From NCBI RefSeq assembly GCF_016134045.1, contig NZ_CP065915.1:2732501-2796500 (forward strand): 64,000 nucleotides of DNA, given 5' to 3'. Shown one piece after another: positions 50,397 to 60,404 of this stretch (positions are counted from its first letter, which is position 1; every line of letters begins with the position of its first letter). Source of the DNA: Pelagovum pacificum (GTDB taxonomy: Bacteria; Pseudomonadota; Alphaproteobacteria; Rhodobacterales; Rhodobacteraceae). The position numbers and the translations under genes were made by a program. A model generated the notes under the pieces. That model worked only from the letters and a program-made list of their open reading frames with translations, was not told the origin of the DNA and ran no database searches.

Positions 50397-51776
50397 ATGA
50401 CCATCGACATCCCCGCCGCGCTCGACGCTCTCTCTACTCTCCTAGGGGATCGCCTGAGCCGCTCCAAGGCCGATCTGGAGGCGCACGGCGCTTCCGAAAG
50501 CCATTACCCCCTCACCCCGCCCGATGCCGTGGCCTATCCACAGGACACCGCCGAGGTCGCGGGCATCCTGAAGATTTGCAACCAGCACGGTTGCCCCGTG
50601 ATCGGCTGGGGCGCGGGTACGTCGCTCGAAGGCGGAGCGCTCGCGACGACTGGCGGGGTGGCGGTCGATTTCTCACGCATGGCTTCGGTGCTGGAGGTCC
50701 GGGCAGAGGACATGGTCGCCCGCGTCCAGCCCGGCATCACCCGCGAGGCGCTGAACACGGAGCTGCGCGCAACGGGGCTGTTCTTTCCGGTCGACCCGGG
50801 GGCGAATGCCTCGATCGGGGGGATGGTCGCGACGCGGGCTTCGGGGACCACGGCTGTGCGCTACGGAACGATGCGCGACAACGTCGCCGCGCTGGAAGTC
50901 GTGACGGCATCGGGCGAGGTGATCCGCACGGGCTCCGCGGCGCCGAAATCCTCGTCGGGCTATGACCTGACCTCGCTGTTCGTTGGTTCGGAAGGGACGC
51001 TCGGCCTCATCACCGAGGTGACGCTGCGCCTGCAGGGCCAGCCGGAGGCCGTCTCCGCCGGGGTCTGCGCCTTCGGCGATATCGGCTCGGCAGTCGATGC
51101 GGTGACCGAAGTGATCCTTACCGGCATCCCAATGGCCCGGATCGAGTTCCTCGACGCCGCGACGGTGGCGGCGGTTAACGGATATTCGAAGGCCGACTTC
51201 CCGGAGACACCGCACCTGTTCGTCGAATTCCACGGCACGCCTGCCGCCGTCGCCGAGCAGGCCGAACGGTTCGGCGAGATCGTGACCGAGCACGGCTGTT
51301 CCGGCTTCGACTGGTCGACGAAGACCGAAGACCGGACGCGGCTTTGGGAGATGCGCCACCATGCCTACTGGGCGATCCTCGCCTCGCGCCCCGGCTCGCG
51401 GGCGATCGTTACGGATGTCTGCGTGCCGGTCTCGCGACTGGCCGAAGCCGTCGCCGCGACGCAGGCCGACATCGAGGCCGCCGGCCTTCAGGCCCCGATC
51501 CTCGGTCACGTGGGCGACGGCAACTACCACGCGATCCTCTTGCTCGACGGGTCCGAGGAAGAGCGGATCGCGGCCGAAAAGGTCTCCTCGGCCATGGTCG
51601 AGCGGGCGCTCGAGATGGGCGGCACGGCGACCGGCGAACATGGCGTCGGCATCGGCAAGCAGAAATACATGGCGACGGAGCACGGCCCCGCCTGGGACAT
51701 GATGTCGACGATCAAGCGGGCGCTCGATCCGAACGGCATCCTCAATCCCGGCAAGGTCGTACCGGCAACGGGATGA
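50397..51776 (+). CDS. FAD-linked oxidase, D-lactate/glycolate dehydrogenase type
   Basis: A 459-residue flavoenzyme of the vanillyl-alcohol-oxidase fold, resembling D-lactate dehydrogenase (cytochrome) and GlcD. The FAD-binding PP-loop region is VIGWGAGTSLEGGALATTGG; PGANASIGGMVATRASGTTA and LFVGSEGTLGLITEVTLRLQ follow; the C-terminal HVGDGNYHAILLL and TGEHGVGIGKQKY hold the His residues of the active site. GAAGGAG precedes the ATG at 50397. Electron acceptor and substrate are not determined. Its stop overlaps the start of the next gene (ATGA). Confidence 0.92.
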   Translation: MTIDIPAALDALSTLLGDRLSRSKADLEAHGASESHYPLTPPDAVAYPQDTAEVAGILKICNQHGCPVIGWGAGTSLEGGALATTGGVAVDFSRMASVLEVRAEDMVARVQPGITREALNTELRATGLFFPVDPGANASIGGMVATRASGTTAVRYGTMRDNVAALEVVTASGEVIRTGSAAPKSSSGYDLTSLFVGSEGTLGLITEVTLRLQGQPEAVSAGVCAFGDIGSAVDAVTEVILTGIPMARIEFLDAATVAAVNGYSKADFPETPHLFVEFHGTPAAVAEQAERFGEIVTEHGCSGFDWSTKTEDRTRLWEMRHHAYWAILASRPGSRAIVTDVCVPVSRLAEAVAATQADIEAAGLQAPILGHVGDGNYHAILLLDGSEEERIAAEKVSSAMVERALEMGGTATGEHGVGIGKQKYMATEHGPAWDMMSTIKRALDPNGILNPGKVVPATG

Positions 51777-52207
51777 GCCTGCCTGCCTCCCCCGGGGACT
51801 TGCCGGTCGCCTTTGCGACGGCATGGGCGGCGCGGGACGCGTCTGCACTTGCCGCGCTGTTCGCAGAGGATGCGGACTTCGTGAACGTGGTCGGCATCTG
51901 GTGGGAGGATCGCGCCGCGATCGAGAAGGCTCACGCCTACGGGCTGAGAACGATCTTCGCCGACAGTCGCTTGCAGGTCGGCCGCGTCAAAGTGCGAATG
52001 CTGGGCAAGGATCACGCGGTCGTACAGGCGCGGCTGATCCTCACCGGCCAGACCGCGCCGGACGGTGGACCTGCCGGGACGCGGCGCACGATCCTGGCGT
52101 TCGTCGCCAAACGGACCGCCGATGGCTGGCAGGCGGTTGCCGCGCAGAACACAGACATCGTGCCGGGGGCAGAGACGCACCTTGCACCAGCGGACTATCG
52201 AGGATGA
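51773..52207 (+). CDS. SgcJ/EcaC-type SnoaL-like protein
   Basis: A 144-residue NTF2-fold protein: FATAWAARDASALAALFAED, ADFVNVVGIWWEDRAAIEKA, and the end block ILAFVAKRTADGWQAVAAQN TDIV are typical of the SgcJ/EcaC group, whose members are of uncertain function (isomerase or ligand-binding). Translationally coupled to the FAD oxidase by a four-base overlap, so it may bind or process the oxidase product (inference). Confidence 0.86.
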   Translation: MSLPASPGDLPVAFATAWAARDASALAALFAEDADFVNVVGIWWEDRAAIEKAHAYGLRTIFADSRLQVGRVKVRMLGKDHAVVQARLILTGQTAPDGGPAGTRRTILAFVAKRTADGWQAVAAQNTDIVPGAETHLAPADYRG

Positions 52208-52243
52208 CCGTTTTAAGGTTTCGGCAACACCCCGCGGGTAGAC

Positions 52244-53890
52244 TTACCCTGCGATAAGGGCACGGGCGGCGTCGCGGGCCGCGTCGGTCAGCGTATCGCC
52301 AGACAACATGCGGGCGATCTCGTCCACCCGCTCGTCCCGGTCGAGCGGCACAACGGTTGAGGTCGTCTCGTCCTTGCCCTGCCGTTTCTCGACGCGCCAG
52401 TGGTGGCCGCCGAGCGCGGCAACTTGGGGAGAGTGGGTGACGACAAGGACCTGCCCACCCTCGGCCAGCTGGGCGAGGCGACGACCGACGGCGGCGGCGG
52501 TCGCGCCACCAACTCCGCGGTCGATCTCGTCGAAGATCATGGTCAGCCCGGCGCTGTCTCGCGTCAGGCAGACCTTGAGCGCGAGAAGGAAGCGTGACAG
52601 CTCACCGCCCGAGGCGATCTTGTTCAACGCGCCCGCCCGCGCGCCCGGGTTGGTCGCCACGAGGAACGTGACCGCGTCGCGTCCCTCCGGGCCCGGGTCG
52701 GCATCGGCAAGGTCGACCCGGAAGACGGCACGCTCCATCTTGAGCGGCGTCAGCTCGCCAGTCATGGCCTTCTCGAGCTTCACGCCGGCCTTGCGGCGCG
52801 TCTCCGACAACTTGCCGGCGGCAGCATCGTAGGCCTCAGCCGCCTTGCGTTCGTCGACTTCCAGCTGCGCGAGGTCGGAGTCGGAGGCGTCGAGCCGCTC
52901 CAGCCGCGCGCGAAGGCCTTCCGCGAAGGTGCCGAGCTCATCCGGCAGAACGTCATGTTTCCGCGCAAGGCCGCGCAGCGCGAAGAGCCGCTCTTCGACC
53001 GCTTCCAGCGCGTGAGGGTCGAAATCGAGCGCTTCGAGACAATCCGCGACCCCCTGCTCGGCCTCGCCGAGCGCGTCCATCGCGCGGGCCAGCGCCTCGA
53101 GCGGCGCATCGAGGCGACCCTCGGCCCCCTCGGCAGCCCCGTCGAGCCAGCGCGCCGCGTCCGAGATCATCCCCTCAGCGCCATCGCCGGTCAGCGCCTG
53201 ATGCGCGCGGGCGATGTCGGTGCGAATGCGTTCGGCCGACTGCATCAGGCGGCGGCGGGAGTCGAGCTCCTCCTCCTCGCCCGGCTTCGGGTCCAGCAGA
53301 TCGAGCTCACCGACGGCGTGGCGCAGGAACTCTTCCTCGTCCTTGAGCGCGCCCAGCGAGTCCTTCGCCTCCGCCAGCGCGGTGCGGGCCTTGCGCCATC
53401 CGGTCCAGGCCTGCCGTACGGAGGCGAGGTCGCTGCCGGCAAACTCATCGAGCAGCGCGCGGTGGCCACGCGGGTTCAGCAGGCCCCGGTCGTCGTGCTG
53501 GCCGTGCAGCTCGACCAGCCGGTCGGACAGGTTGCGCAGCAGCTCGCCCGTGGCGCGGGTGCCGTTGACCCATGCGGTCTTGCGGCCATCCTTGCTGTTG
53601 ACGCGGCGCAGGATCAGCTCACCATCGTCGGTGTCGATCCCGGCCTCGTCGAGCACCGGCACGCAGGGGTGTCCGGCAGGCAGGTCGAAGACCGCCGTCA
53701 CTTCACCCTGGTCGGCCCCGGCGCGGACCAGTTCCGCCCTGCCCCGCCAACCCAGCACGAAGCCGAGCGCGTCGAGCAGGATCGACTTGCCGGCCCCGGT
53801 CTCACCCGTCAACACGTTGAGGCCGGACTGGAACTCGAGCTCCAGCCGGTCGATGATCAGCATGTCCTTGATGTCGAGGGTGCGCAGCAT
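52244..53890 (-). CDS. recN: DNA repair protein RecN
   Basis: SMC-like ATPase of double-strand break repair. 548 residues. Walker A GETGAGKS at 29-36 (after FQSGLNVL), a coiled-coil centre (about 150-370), the signature ASGGELSRFLLALKV and Walker B in TMIFDEIDRGVGGATAAAVG, ending with the H-loop VTHSPQVAALGGHHWRVEK. Normal length. It is downstream of bamD (39 bp) and ends the division/cell-envelope gene block, a conserved order in alphaproteobacteria. Confidence 0.97.
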   Translation of the reverse strand: MLRTLDIKDMLIIDRLELEFQSGLNVLTGETGAGKSILLDALGFVLGWRGRAELVRAGADQGEVTAVFDLPAGHPCVPVLDEAGIDTDDGELILRRVNSKDGRKTAWVNGTRATGELLRNLSDRLVELHGQHDDRGLLNPRGHRALLDEFAGSDLASVRQAWTGWRKARTALAEAKDSLGALKDEEEFLRHAVGELDLLDPKPGEEEELDSRRRLMQSAERIRTDIARAHQALTGDGAEGMISDAARWLDGAAEGAEGRLDAPLEALARAMDALGEAEQGVADCLEALDFDPHALEAVEERLFALRGLARKHDVLPDELGTFAEGLRARLERLDASDSDLAQLEVDERKAAEAYDAAAGKLSETRRKAGVKLEKAMTGELTPLKMERAVFRVDLADADPGPEGRDAVTFLVATNPGARAGALNKIASGGELSRFLLALKVCLTRDSAGLTMIFDEIDRGVGGATAAAVGRRLAQLAEGGQVLVVTHSPQVAALGGHHWRVEKRQGKDETTSTVVPLDRDERVDEIARMLSGDTLTDAARDAARALIAG

Positions 53891-53929
53891 GTTCTGTGAT
53901 GTAGAGCGGAGTGTCTGCCCCGCCTTACC

Positions 53930-54784
53930 TCAAAGCCATTCGCCCCGCACCATCTGTCGGTAGATGGAGGCCAGCCAATTGTCGCCGGTCGCCCGCATCT
54001 CCAGCCCCTCACCCGTCAGCAGCGCGTAGCTTTCCTGATACCAGACGGTCGACTGGTAGTTGTGACCGAGGATAGCGCCGGCCGTCTGCGCCTCGTCCGT
54101 AAGGCCGAGCGACAGGTAGGCCTCCACCAGACGATGCAGCGCCTCGGGCGTGTGGCTGGTGGTCTGGAAGTCCTCGACCACGACCCGGAAGCGGTTCGTG
54201 GCGGCGGCGAAGTGGTTGCGCTTCAGGTAGTAGCGCCCGACCTCCATCTCCTTCGCGGCGAGGTGGTCGAAGGCGAGGTCGAATTTCAGGATCGCGGATC
54301 GCGCGTATTCGCTGTCGGGATAGACCTCGATCACGGTGCGCAGCGATTGCAGCGCCTGGAAGGTCAGGCCCTGATCGCGGCCGATCTCGTCGATCTGGTC
54401 GTAGTAGGACAGCGCCAGCAGATAGCTGGCATAGGCGGCATCTTCGTCCGCCGGGAAGAAGTCGATGAATCGCTGCGCGGCAGCGCGCGCGTTCGGGTAG
54501 TCGCGGTCCTGGTGATAGGCCGCGGCCTGCATGATGAGCGCCCGCTTCGCATATTGCGAATAGGGATAGAGCCGCTCGATCTCACCGAAGTAATAGGCCG
54601 CGTCGTCGGCCCGGTTGCGGTTCAGTTCGAACTCGCCCCGCTGAAAGATTTCCTGCGCGCTGTACCCATCCAGAGGTCCCGGATTGCGGGCGTTGAAGCC
54701 CCCGCATGCGGTCACCCCGGTGATGGCCGCCAGCAGGACCATCGTCCGGATCCGGCGCGATGCCACTTGAATTCGGCCTGCCAT
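53930..54784 (-). CDS. bamD: Outer-membrane assembly lipoprotein BamD
   Basis: Essential lipoprotein of the BAM complex, which folds outer-membrane proteins. 284 residues. Signal peptide with lipobox VTAC, Cys at 27. TPR repeats: AQEIFQRGEFELNRNRADDA, AAYYFGEIERLYPYSQYAKR, ALIMQAAAYHQDRDYPNARA and more, about five in all, as in the family. Located between lpxC and recN, the usual place in this lineage. The C-terminal about 50 residues (TGEGLEMRATGDNWLASIYR) extend the last repeat. Confidence 0.95.
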   Translation of the reverse strand: MAGRIQVASRRIRTMVLLAAITGVTACGGFNARNPGPLDGYSAQEIFQRGEFELNRNRADDAAYYFGEIERLYPYSQYAKRALIMQAAAYHQDRDYPNARAAAQRFIDFFPADEDAAYASYLLALSYYDQIDEIGRDQGLTFQALQSLRTVIEVYPDSEYARSAILKFDLAFDHLAAKEMEVGRYYLKRNHFAAATNRFRVVVEDFQTTSHTPEALHRLVEAYLSLGLTDEAQTAGAILGHNYQSTVWYQESYALLTGEGLEMRATGDNWLASIYRQMVRGEWL

Positions 54785-54900
54785 CCCCCGTCCTCGTCCT
54801 GCTCTTCTCTAGGTCCCTGCCTGTTGGCAGCTGCAGGGTATCAGTTCCCTAGCACAGAAGAAAACGGGGCAAAACGGACTTTTGACCGGAATGGTCACGG

Positions 54901-55815
54901 TCACGCGACAGCGTGCAGATCGGCGCGATCGAGGCCGGAGCCCGGCAGCCGTGCCGCCATGGAGCTGTCGCAAGCCACGTGGGCATAGTTCGTCGGATCC
55001 GCAAACAGCTTGCGCAGAAGCGCGTTGGTCACCGAGTGACCCGCCCGGATGCCCGTATAACGGCCAAGCAGCGGCGCCCCGGCGAGTGCGAGGTCGCCGA
55101 GCGCGTCGAGCATCTTGTGCCGCACCGGCTCGTCCCGGTGGCGCAGGCCGCCGGGGGACAGGACGAGGTCGCCTTCGAAGACGACGGCATTCTCCATGGT
55201 GCCGCCGAGCGCGAGGCCATTGGCGCGCATCGCCTCGACATCACGATTGCGGCAGAAGGTCCGGCTGTCGCACAGCTCACGGACGAAGGCGCCGTTGGCC
55301 ATGTTCAGCACTTTGTGCTGGTGGCCGATCGCGCCGTCGGTGAACTCGATCTCGAACTCGATCTGCAGGGACGTCGCAGGCGAAAGGCGCGCGTAGGCGT
55401 CGCCGACGCGGACCTCGACCGGACGAAGTACCTTGATCGCCGATTGCGCTGCGCCCTGCGTCGTGATCCCGGCATCGAGGATGCCTTTCACGAACGGCGC
55501 GGCGGATCCGTCGACGATCGGCGCTTCGGGTCCGTCGAGCGCGATGCGGGCGTTGGTGATTCCACATCCGGCGAGCGCTGCCATCACGTGTTCGACCGTG
55601 GAGACGTCAGCGCCCTCTTCCGACACGATGCGGGTCATCAGCGGGGATTGCTGGACAAGGTCCCAACGCGCCGGGATTCGGGCCGCGCCGAGATCGCCGC
55701 GTACGAAGACGATGCCGTGATTGACCGGCGCCGGGAACAGGCCCATGCGAACAGGCCGGCCCGTGTGCAGGCCGGTGCCTTTGAACCAGACAGGTTGTTC
55801 GAGCGTGCGTTGCAA
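54901..55815 (-). CDS. lpxC: UDP-3-O-acyl-N-acetylglucosamine deacetylase
   Basis: Zinc enzyme for the committed step of lipid A synthesis. 304 residues. Zinc ligands: His in STVEHVMAALAGCGI, and His/Asp in RHKMLDALGDLALAG; general-acid His in RAGHSVTNALL; the FVRELCDSRTFC region lies before. GRPVRMGLFPAPVNHGIVF near the start is typical. It lies downstream of ftsZ, beyond a terminator and a 319-bp gap, and upstream of bamD. Confidence 0.96.
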   Translation of the reverse strand: MQRTLEQPVWFKGTGLHTGRPVRMGLFPAPVNHGIVFVRGDLGAARIPARWDLVQQSPLMTRIVSEEGADVSTVEHVMAALAGCGITNARIALDGPEAPIVDGSAAPFVKGILDAGITTQGAAQSAIKVLRPVEVRVGDAYARLSPATSLQIEFEIEFTDGAIGHQHKVLNMANGAFVRELCDSRTFCRNRDVEAMRANGLALGGTMENAVVFEGDLVLSPGGLRHRDEPVRHKMLDALGDLALAGAPLLGRYTGIRAGHSVTNALLRKLFADPTNYAHVACDSSMAARLPGSGLDRADLHAVA

Positions 55816-56134
55816 GGGTCAGTTTCCGTTCAGGCGTTCGTTTTCGGACGGGTCAGTGTTTCGTTAACACCCGACGTAGTGGTGGGGTGCCAATCCCTCA
55901 ACTCACTCTTTGCAACCGTCTGAAACATCGCTGCCGCAGTGCGGCAATCGGGACTCACCGGCCGGCTATGTCGCCTGCAAGCGCCTGCTTTTCATGCATT
56001 TTCCGGATCGACCGGGCGGCCTTCCGGATTCGCAACGCGGGCATGAAAATGGGGCCGGCTCTGGGGGAAGCCGGCCCCTTTCGACCCCTGGAGGTCGTCC
56101 GCCCGCCCCGCGCCTGAAACGGGGCGGCGGTAGG
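55816..56134. other. 319-bp gap between ftsZ and lpxC
   Basis: Holds the ftsZ terminator (56051-56078) and the lpxC promoter region on the minus strand. A GCCGCA/TGCGGC hairpin and one GACTC (GANTC) site lie around 55930-55955. No gene is supported. Confidence 0.6.
56051..56078 (-). terminator. Intrinsic terminator of ftsZ
   Basis: A perfect 10-bp stem GGGGCCGGCT/AGCCGGCCCC around an 8-nt loop. On the minus strand it is followed by ATTTTC. It lies 57 bp after the ftsZ stop and separates ftsZ from lpxC. Confidence 0.82.
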
Positions 56135-57733
56135 TCAGTTCGCCTGGCGGCGCAGGAAGGCCGGGATCTCGATCCGTTCCTGCTCGGGATCGGGCTCCGG
56201 CTCGGAGTGATCCTGATGCAGGGTGCGAACCTGCGGCTGCGGGCGCTGGTTCGGCTGCTCGGCGGCGTGGCCGGTCATCCGGTTGATCAGCGAATTGATC
56301 CCGAAGCGGGGGCGATCTTCGTCCTCGTCACGCTCGCGGCGTTCGCCAGCGACATGACCGCTGCTCCGCTCGGCCGGAGCCTTGGCAACGGCGGCGCGCA
56401 GGCGATCGACGGCCTCGGACGACGGCTGACCGGCGGACGGTGCGCGCGGTGCGATGAAGTTGTCGCTGTCGGCATCGAGCGACGGCTCGGGCCGGGGCCG
56501 GTAGGCCGGGGGCGGCAGTTCGTCGTCGGCGTAATCGTCCTCGAAGATGTCTTCGGCCTGCTCGGAGGCGGTTTCCTCGTCATCGAAGAGGCTCGGCTCG
56601 GGCTGCTGGCGCGGGGCTGGTTCGGCCGGGCGCGGGGTCGGGGCGGCAGCGGCCGGGGCCTGACGCGGAACCGGTGCGGGCTCGGGCGCGGCTTTGGGCT
56701 CGGGCGCGTTGCGCGGCGTCACCGACGACATCGCACGGCGCGGCACCGGCGTTTCGTTGGCACGCTCGACCGCGTCGATGCCGGTGGCGACGACGGAGAC
56801 GCGCATCTTGCCTTCCATGTCGGTGTCCAGCGTGGAGCCGACGATGATGTTGGCTTCCGGGTCCACCTTCTCGCGGATCTGGTTGGCCGCCTCGTCGAGC
56901 TCGAACAGGGTGAGGTCGTAGCCACCCGTGATGTTGATGAGCACGCCCTTGGCGCCGTTCAGGCTGATCTCGTCGAGCAGCGGGTTCGCTATGGCCTTCT
57001 CGGCGGCCTGGATGGCGCGATGTTCGCCTTCGGCCTCGCCCGTGCCCATCATGGCCTTGCCCATTTCGTCCATCACGGCGCGGACGTCGGCGAAGTCGAG
57101 GTTGATGAGACCCGGACGAACCATGAGGTCGGTCACGCCCTTCACACCCTGGTAGAGCACATCGTCGGCGAGCGCGAAGGCTTCGGTGAAGGTCGTGTTT
57201 TCGTTGGCGAGGCGGAAGAGGTTCTGGTTCGGGATGATGATGAGCGTATCGACGACCTTCTGGAGGGCTTCGACGCCGTCCTCGGCCTGCTTCATCCGCT
57301 TGCCGCCTTCGAACTGGAACGGCTTGGTGACGACGCCGACGGTCAGCACGCCAAGCTCACGCGCGGCCTGCGCGATGATCGGGGCCGCACCGGTGCCGGT
57401 GCCGCCGCCCATGCCAGCGGTGATGAAGCACATGTGCGCCCCGGCGAGGTGATCGACGATCTGTTCGATGCTTTCCTCGGCGGCCGCAGCACCGACGGTG
57501 GCCCGGGCGCCTGCGCCGAGCCCTTCGGTCACTTTCACGCCCATCTGGATCTTGGCGGGCGCCATCGACTGCTGAAGAGCCTGGGCGTCGGTGTTCGCGA
57601 CGACGAACTCCACCCCGTCCAGCTGCTTCTCGATCATGTTGTTGACCGCGTTGCCGCCCGCGCCACCAACGCCGAAAACGGTGATGCGCGGCTTGAGCTC
57701 TTCGTGCCCCGGCATGGAGAGATTCAATGTCAT
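56135..57733 (-). CDS. ftsZ: Cell division protein FtsZ
   Basis: Tubulin-like GTPase that forms the Z-ring. 532 residues. Tubulin signature [10 protein letters not shown] at 109-118; [15 protein letters not shown] at the nucleotide site and [11 protein letters not shown] as the T7/catalytic loop (N-x-D-F-A-D). After the globular core (to about 330) comes a long Pro/Ala/Glu-rich linker of about 180 residues and a conserved end [13 protein letters not shown] that binds FtsA and membrane tethers. The long linker is typical for Rhodobacterales. It is downstream of ftsA with a 415-bp gap that should contain its own promoter. Confidence 0.97.
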   Translation of the reverse strand: MTLNLSMPGHEELKPRITVFGVGGAGGNAVNNMIEKQLDGVEFVVANTDAQALQQSMAPAKIQMGVKVTEGLGAGARATVGAAAAEESIEQIVDHLAGAHMCFITAGMGGGTGTGAAPIIAQAARELGVLTVGVVTKPFQFEGGKRMKQAEDGVEALQKVVDTLIIIPNQNLFRLANENTTFTEAFALADDVLYQGVKGVTDLMVRPGLINLDFADVRAVMDEMGKAMMGTGEAEGEHRAIQAAEKAIANPLLDEISLNGAKGVLINITGGYDLTLFELDEAANQIREKVDPEANIIVGSTLDTDMEGKMRVSVVATGIDAVERANETPVPRRAMSSVTPRNAPEPKAAPEPAPVPRQAPAAAAPTPRPAEPAPRQQPEPSLFDDEETASEQAEDIFEDDYADDELPPPAYRPRPEPSLDADSDNFIAPRAPSAGQPSSEAVDRLRAAVAKAPAERSSGHVAGERRERDEDEDRPRFGINSLINRMTGHAAEQPNQRPQPQVRTLHQDHSEPEPDPEQERIEIPAFLRRQAN

Positions 57734-58148
57734 GTCAGTCCGCCTGTTCTTTTGCCGACCCGTCCCGCCAGGCCGTTTTTACCTCTATTGCACAATCCTA
57801 ACGATCGTGACTCGGCTCGTCACGCCAAAACCGCAATAAATCCACAAAATATGCGCGAAACGACCTCGGAGCCGGCGACATCATGCCGGTTCTCCGATCT
57901 GTAGCGGGCTGAAGACTGCCGGCTACGATATATGGCGTCGTCAGGAATGCGCGCCGCAGCGCGCGCTGCGTCGGTCCCGGTCGGCGATTCTGGTCATGGC
58001 GACTGCTCGGTCTGCCGTATCTGGCCGCCTCTGCTGTGGGCGACTCTGTGGATATAGTCCTACCGCCGGGGATTCCGGGCGGCAAGGCATTTCGAAATGA
58101 TGGCCGCGGCGGAGCGGCGAACGGCCTGTGCAGGCCGTTCCCCTGCCC
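57734..58148. other. 415-bp gap between ftsA and ftsZ, ftsZ promoter region
   Basis: The part near ftsZ is AT-richer than elsewhere. It contains GTGAC/GTCAC arms (57807-57823) enclosing a GACTC site, i.e. GANTC, the CcrM methylation target known to control ftsZ in Caulobacter. A 22-bp palindrome GAACGGCCTG/CAGGCCGTTC (58119-58140) lies just after the ftsA stop and may end its transcript. A 95-codon frame here has no coding character. Confidence 0.5.
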
Positions 58149-59483
58149 TTACCAGTTGTCCTTGAACCACTTCACCGCGCGCTTGAAGCTGCGGGCCGGG
58201 TAGCGTTCGGCGGGGATCTCGAAATCCCACCATTCGTCCTGGGGATGGGCCGCGAAGAGCGACAGACCAACCGCCGACGCGAAGGCCGCGCCGGTCGCCG
58301 CCTGCGGCAGCCCCTGGACGCGCAGCGGACGGCCGAGCCGCACCTGCTGGCCGAGAATCTTGGAGGCCAGCCCGTCGAGGCCTGGGATCTGGCTCGCTCC
58401 GCCGGTCAGCACGATCTGCTGGCTCGGCAGATGCTCGAAGCCGGCGGCGTCGAGGCGGGCGCGTACTTCCTCGAGGATCTCCTCGACGCGGGGGCGCATG
58501 ATGCCGATCAGCTCCGCCCGGCTCACCTTGCGGCGGTCGAGTTCCCAGTCACCGGTGTCGCCGCCGATCTCGATCTGTTCGCGGTCGTCCATGCCGGTGG
58601 CGACGAGGCCGCCGTAGAAGGTCTTGATGCGTTCCGCGACCGACATCGAGACCTGTAGCCCCATCGAGATGTCGCTGGTCACGTGATCGCCGCCAAGACG
58701 CACGCTGTCGGCGTAGATCATGTGCTTGCGCATGAAGATCGAAATGCCGGTGGAGCCGCCGCCCATGTCGATGCAGGCCGCGCCCAGCTCCTGCTCATCC
58801 TCGACCAGAGACGAGACGCCGGAGACATAGGCCGAACTCGCCAGCCCCGCGATGTCGAGGTCGCAGCGGTTCACCGCGTGGATCAGGTGCTGCACGGCCA
58901 TGTCCTCGACCGTCAGCAGGTGCATGTCGCAGGTCAGCTTGTTGCCGATCTGGCCGCGCGGATCGGCGAGGCCGGAGCGATGGTCGAGCGCGAAGTTCAC
59001 CGGCTGGGCGTGGATCACGTGCCGGCCGTGGCCGTAGTCGGGCACGTCGCAGTTGGCGAGCACGCGACCGATGTCGGCCTCTTCCACCATCTGCCCCTGC
59101 AGATCGATGGACCCGTCGAGCCCGTAGGACCGGGGCCGCGCGCCGGACATGCAGGCAATCACGTGGTCGACCCGGACCTGCGCCATCTTCTGCGCGGCCT
59201 GCACAGCGGTGCGGATCGCGCGCTCCGTCTCGGCCATCGCGTCGATCTCGCCGAAGCGCACCCCGCGCGAGCGGGTGGTCGCGGCGCCGATCACGCGGAA
59301 GGAGCTTTGCCCGGCCATGGAGCCGACGCCGTCGCTCTCCTTGAACCGTTCCGGTCCGTCGAACCGCAGGATGAGGCAGGCGATCTTGCTCGTGCCGACG
59401 TCGAGGATCGCAATCACCCCGCGTTGCATCGCCGCCCTGCGCACATTGCGCATCGCCCGCTGGCTTTCGTAGAGCTCCTTCAT
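58149..59483 (-). CDS. ftsA: Cell division protein FtsA
   Basis: Actin-like ATPase that anchors FtsZ to the membrane. 444 residues. Phosphate-1 loop GVIAILDVGTSKIACLILRF; SHS2-type 1C domain region (about 110-190); phosphate-2 in AACIDMGGGSTGISIFMRKH; adenosine motif VLTGGASQIPGLDGLASKIL. The C-terminal amphipathic helix is AERYPARSFKRAVKWFKDNW, basic with Trp and Phe, for membrane binding. It follows ftsQ by 15 bp, one transcript. Confidence 0.96.
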   Translation of the reverse strand: MKELYESQRAMRNVRRAAMQRGVIAILDVGTSKIACLILRFDGPERFKESDGVGSMAGQSSFRVIGAATTRSRGVRFGEIDAMAETERAIRTAVQAAQKMAQVRVDHVIACMSGARPRSYGLDGSIDLQGQMVEEADIGRVLANCDVPDYGHGRHVIHAQPVNFALDHRSGLADPRGQIGNKLTCDMHLLTVEDMAVQHLIHAVNRCDLDIAGLASSAYVSGVSSLVEDEQELGAACIDMGGGSTGISIFMRKHMIYADSVRLGGDHVTSDISMGLQVSMSVAERIKTFYGGLVATGMDDREQIEIGGDTGDWELDRRKVSRAELIGIMRPRVEEILEEVRARLDAAGFEHLPSQQIVLTGGASQIPGLDGLASKILGQQVRLGRPLRVQGLPQAATGAAFASAVGLSLFAAHPQDEWWDFEIPAERYPARSFKRAVKWFKDNW

Positions 59484-59498
59484 CGTCGTCCCGTTCCC

Positions 59499-60404
59499 CT
59501 AGTCTCCGTCGGTCTCGCTCGTCCGTCTCAGGGCCGCCATCGCGGGCGGGTTGAGACGGAGCGTCGGACGTTCGGCATTGCGCATGTCGACGGCCGAGAT
59601 GTCCCGGCCAAAAAGATCTTTGGCCTCGTGCAGCGCAATCACGCGCTCGAGGGCCTGTACGGCGCCGTCCGATGGCAGCAGGACACGCTGGTCCCCTGCC
59701 AGAACGACGTCCCAGCGGCGCTCACCCATCCGGACGAGTCCGCGCATGTCCTCGCCAAGCGGGCGCGCGGCGGCATAAAGCGCGAGGGCCTCGTCGAGCG
59801 CGTCTCGCGCGCCGTCGCCCACGATGAGCGGCAGATCGGGCCGGTCGGCGCGCGCCTCCAGCGGTGCGATGAAGGCACCCGTGTCATCCACGAGCTTCAG
59901 CCCGTCCTGCGCACGCCACACCGCGACCGGTTCGCGCTGCACGACCTCGACTTCGAGGATGCCACCCGAGCGCACCTGCAGGCGGGCGCTCTCCACCGCG
60001 TTCACCGCCGAAACCGTCTCGCGCAGACCTTCGAGGTCGAGCTCAAACGAAGAGATCGGGAATTCGAGTTGCACGACCTCGCCGATCTGGCGGGCGAGGT
60101 CGGCATCCGCACCTTTCACGGCGAGTGAGCCAACCATGAATTCGGGGCGGTTGCGGAAGTCGTCGCGGACTTCGGCATACTTTTCCATCAGCAGTTCGCG
60201 GTTGGCGGGCTGCGAGACCCAGATCGCGGAGATTGCACTGACGAGGATGAGTGGCACGCCAGTCCGAAGGAAGCGCGTGAAGCCGGGCGACAGCATCAGG
60301 CGGTTGTACCGGTAGCGCCAGCGGCTCGGCGCCGGATCGCGGCGGGTGGTCTCGCGCCGGTTCGCGACGGAGGCGGCGGCGGCGCGACGTCTCACCGATC
60401 GCAT
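59499..60404 (-). CDS. ftsQ: Cell division protein FtsQ
   Basis: Bitopic divisome protein. 301 residues. A basic cytoplasmic tail (about 1-38, many Arg), one membrane segment (about 45-62, PLILVSAISAIWV), then a POTRA domain (EFMVGSLAVKGADADLARQI) and the FtsQ domain (VQREPVAVWRAQDGLKLVDD, GAFIAPLEA). The ATG at 60404 follows GGAGGACG; a longer frame from 60431 is less likely. Its start lies within the last 13 bp of ddl, so translation is coupled. Confidence 0.94.
   Translation of the reverse strand: MRSVRRRAAAASVANRRETTRRDPAPSRWRYRYNRLMLSPGFTRFLRTGVPLILVSAISAIWVSQPANRELLMEKYAEVRDDFRNRPEFMVGSLAVKGADADLARQIGEVVQLEFPISSFELDLEGLRETVSAVNAVESARLQVRSGGILEVEVVQREPVAVWRAQDGLKLVDDTGAFIAPLEARADRPDLPLIVGDGARDALDEALALYAAARPLGEDMRGLVRMGERRWDVVLAGDQRVLLPSDGAVQALERVIALHEAKDLFGRDISAVDMRNAERPTLRLNPPAMAALRRTSETDGD

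Noticed and set aside
57798..58085. 95-codon minus-strand frame between ftsA and ftsZ
   Set aside because: No ribosome site, Arg/Pro-rich composition without domain character, and it covers the ftsZ promoter region.
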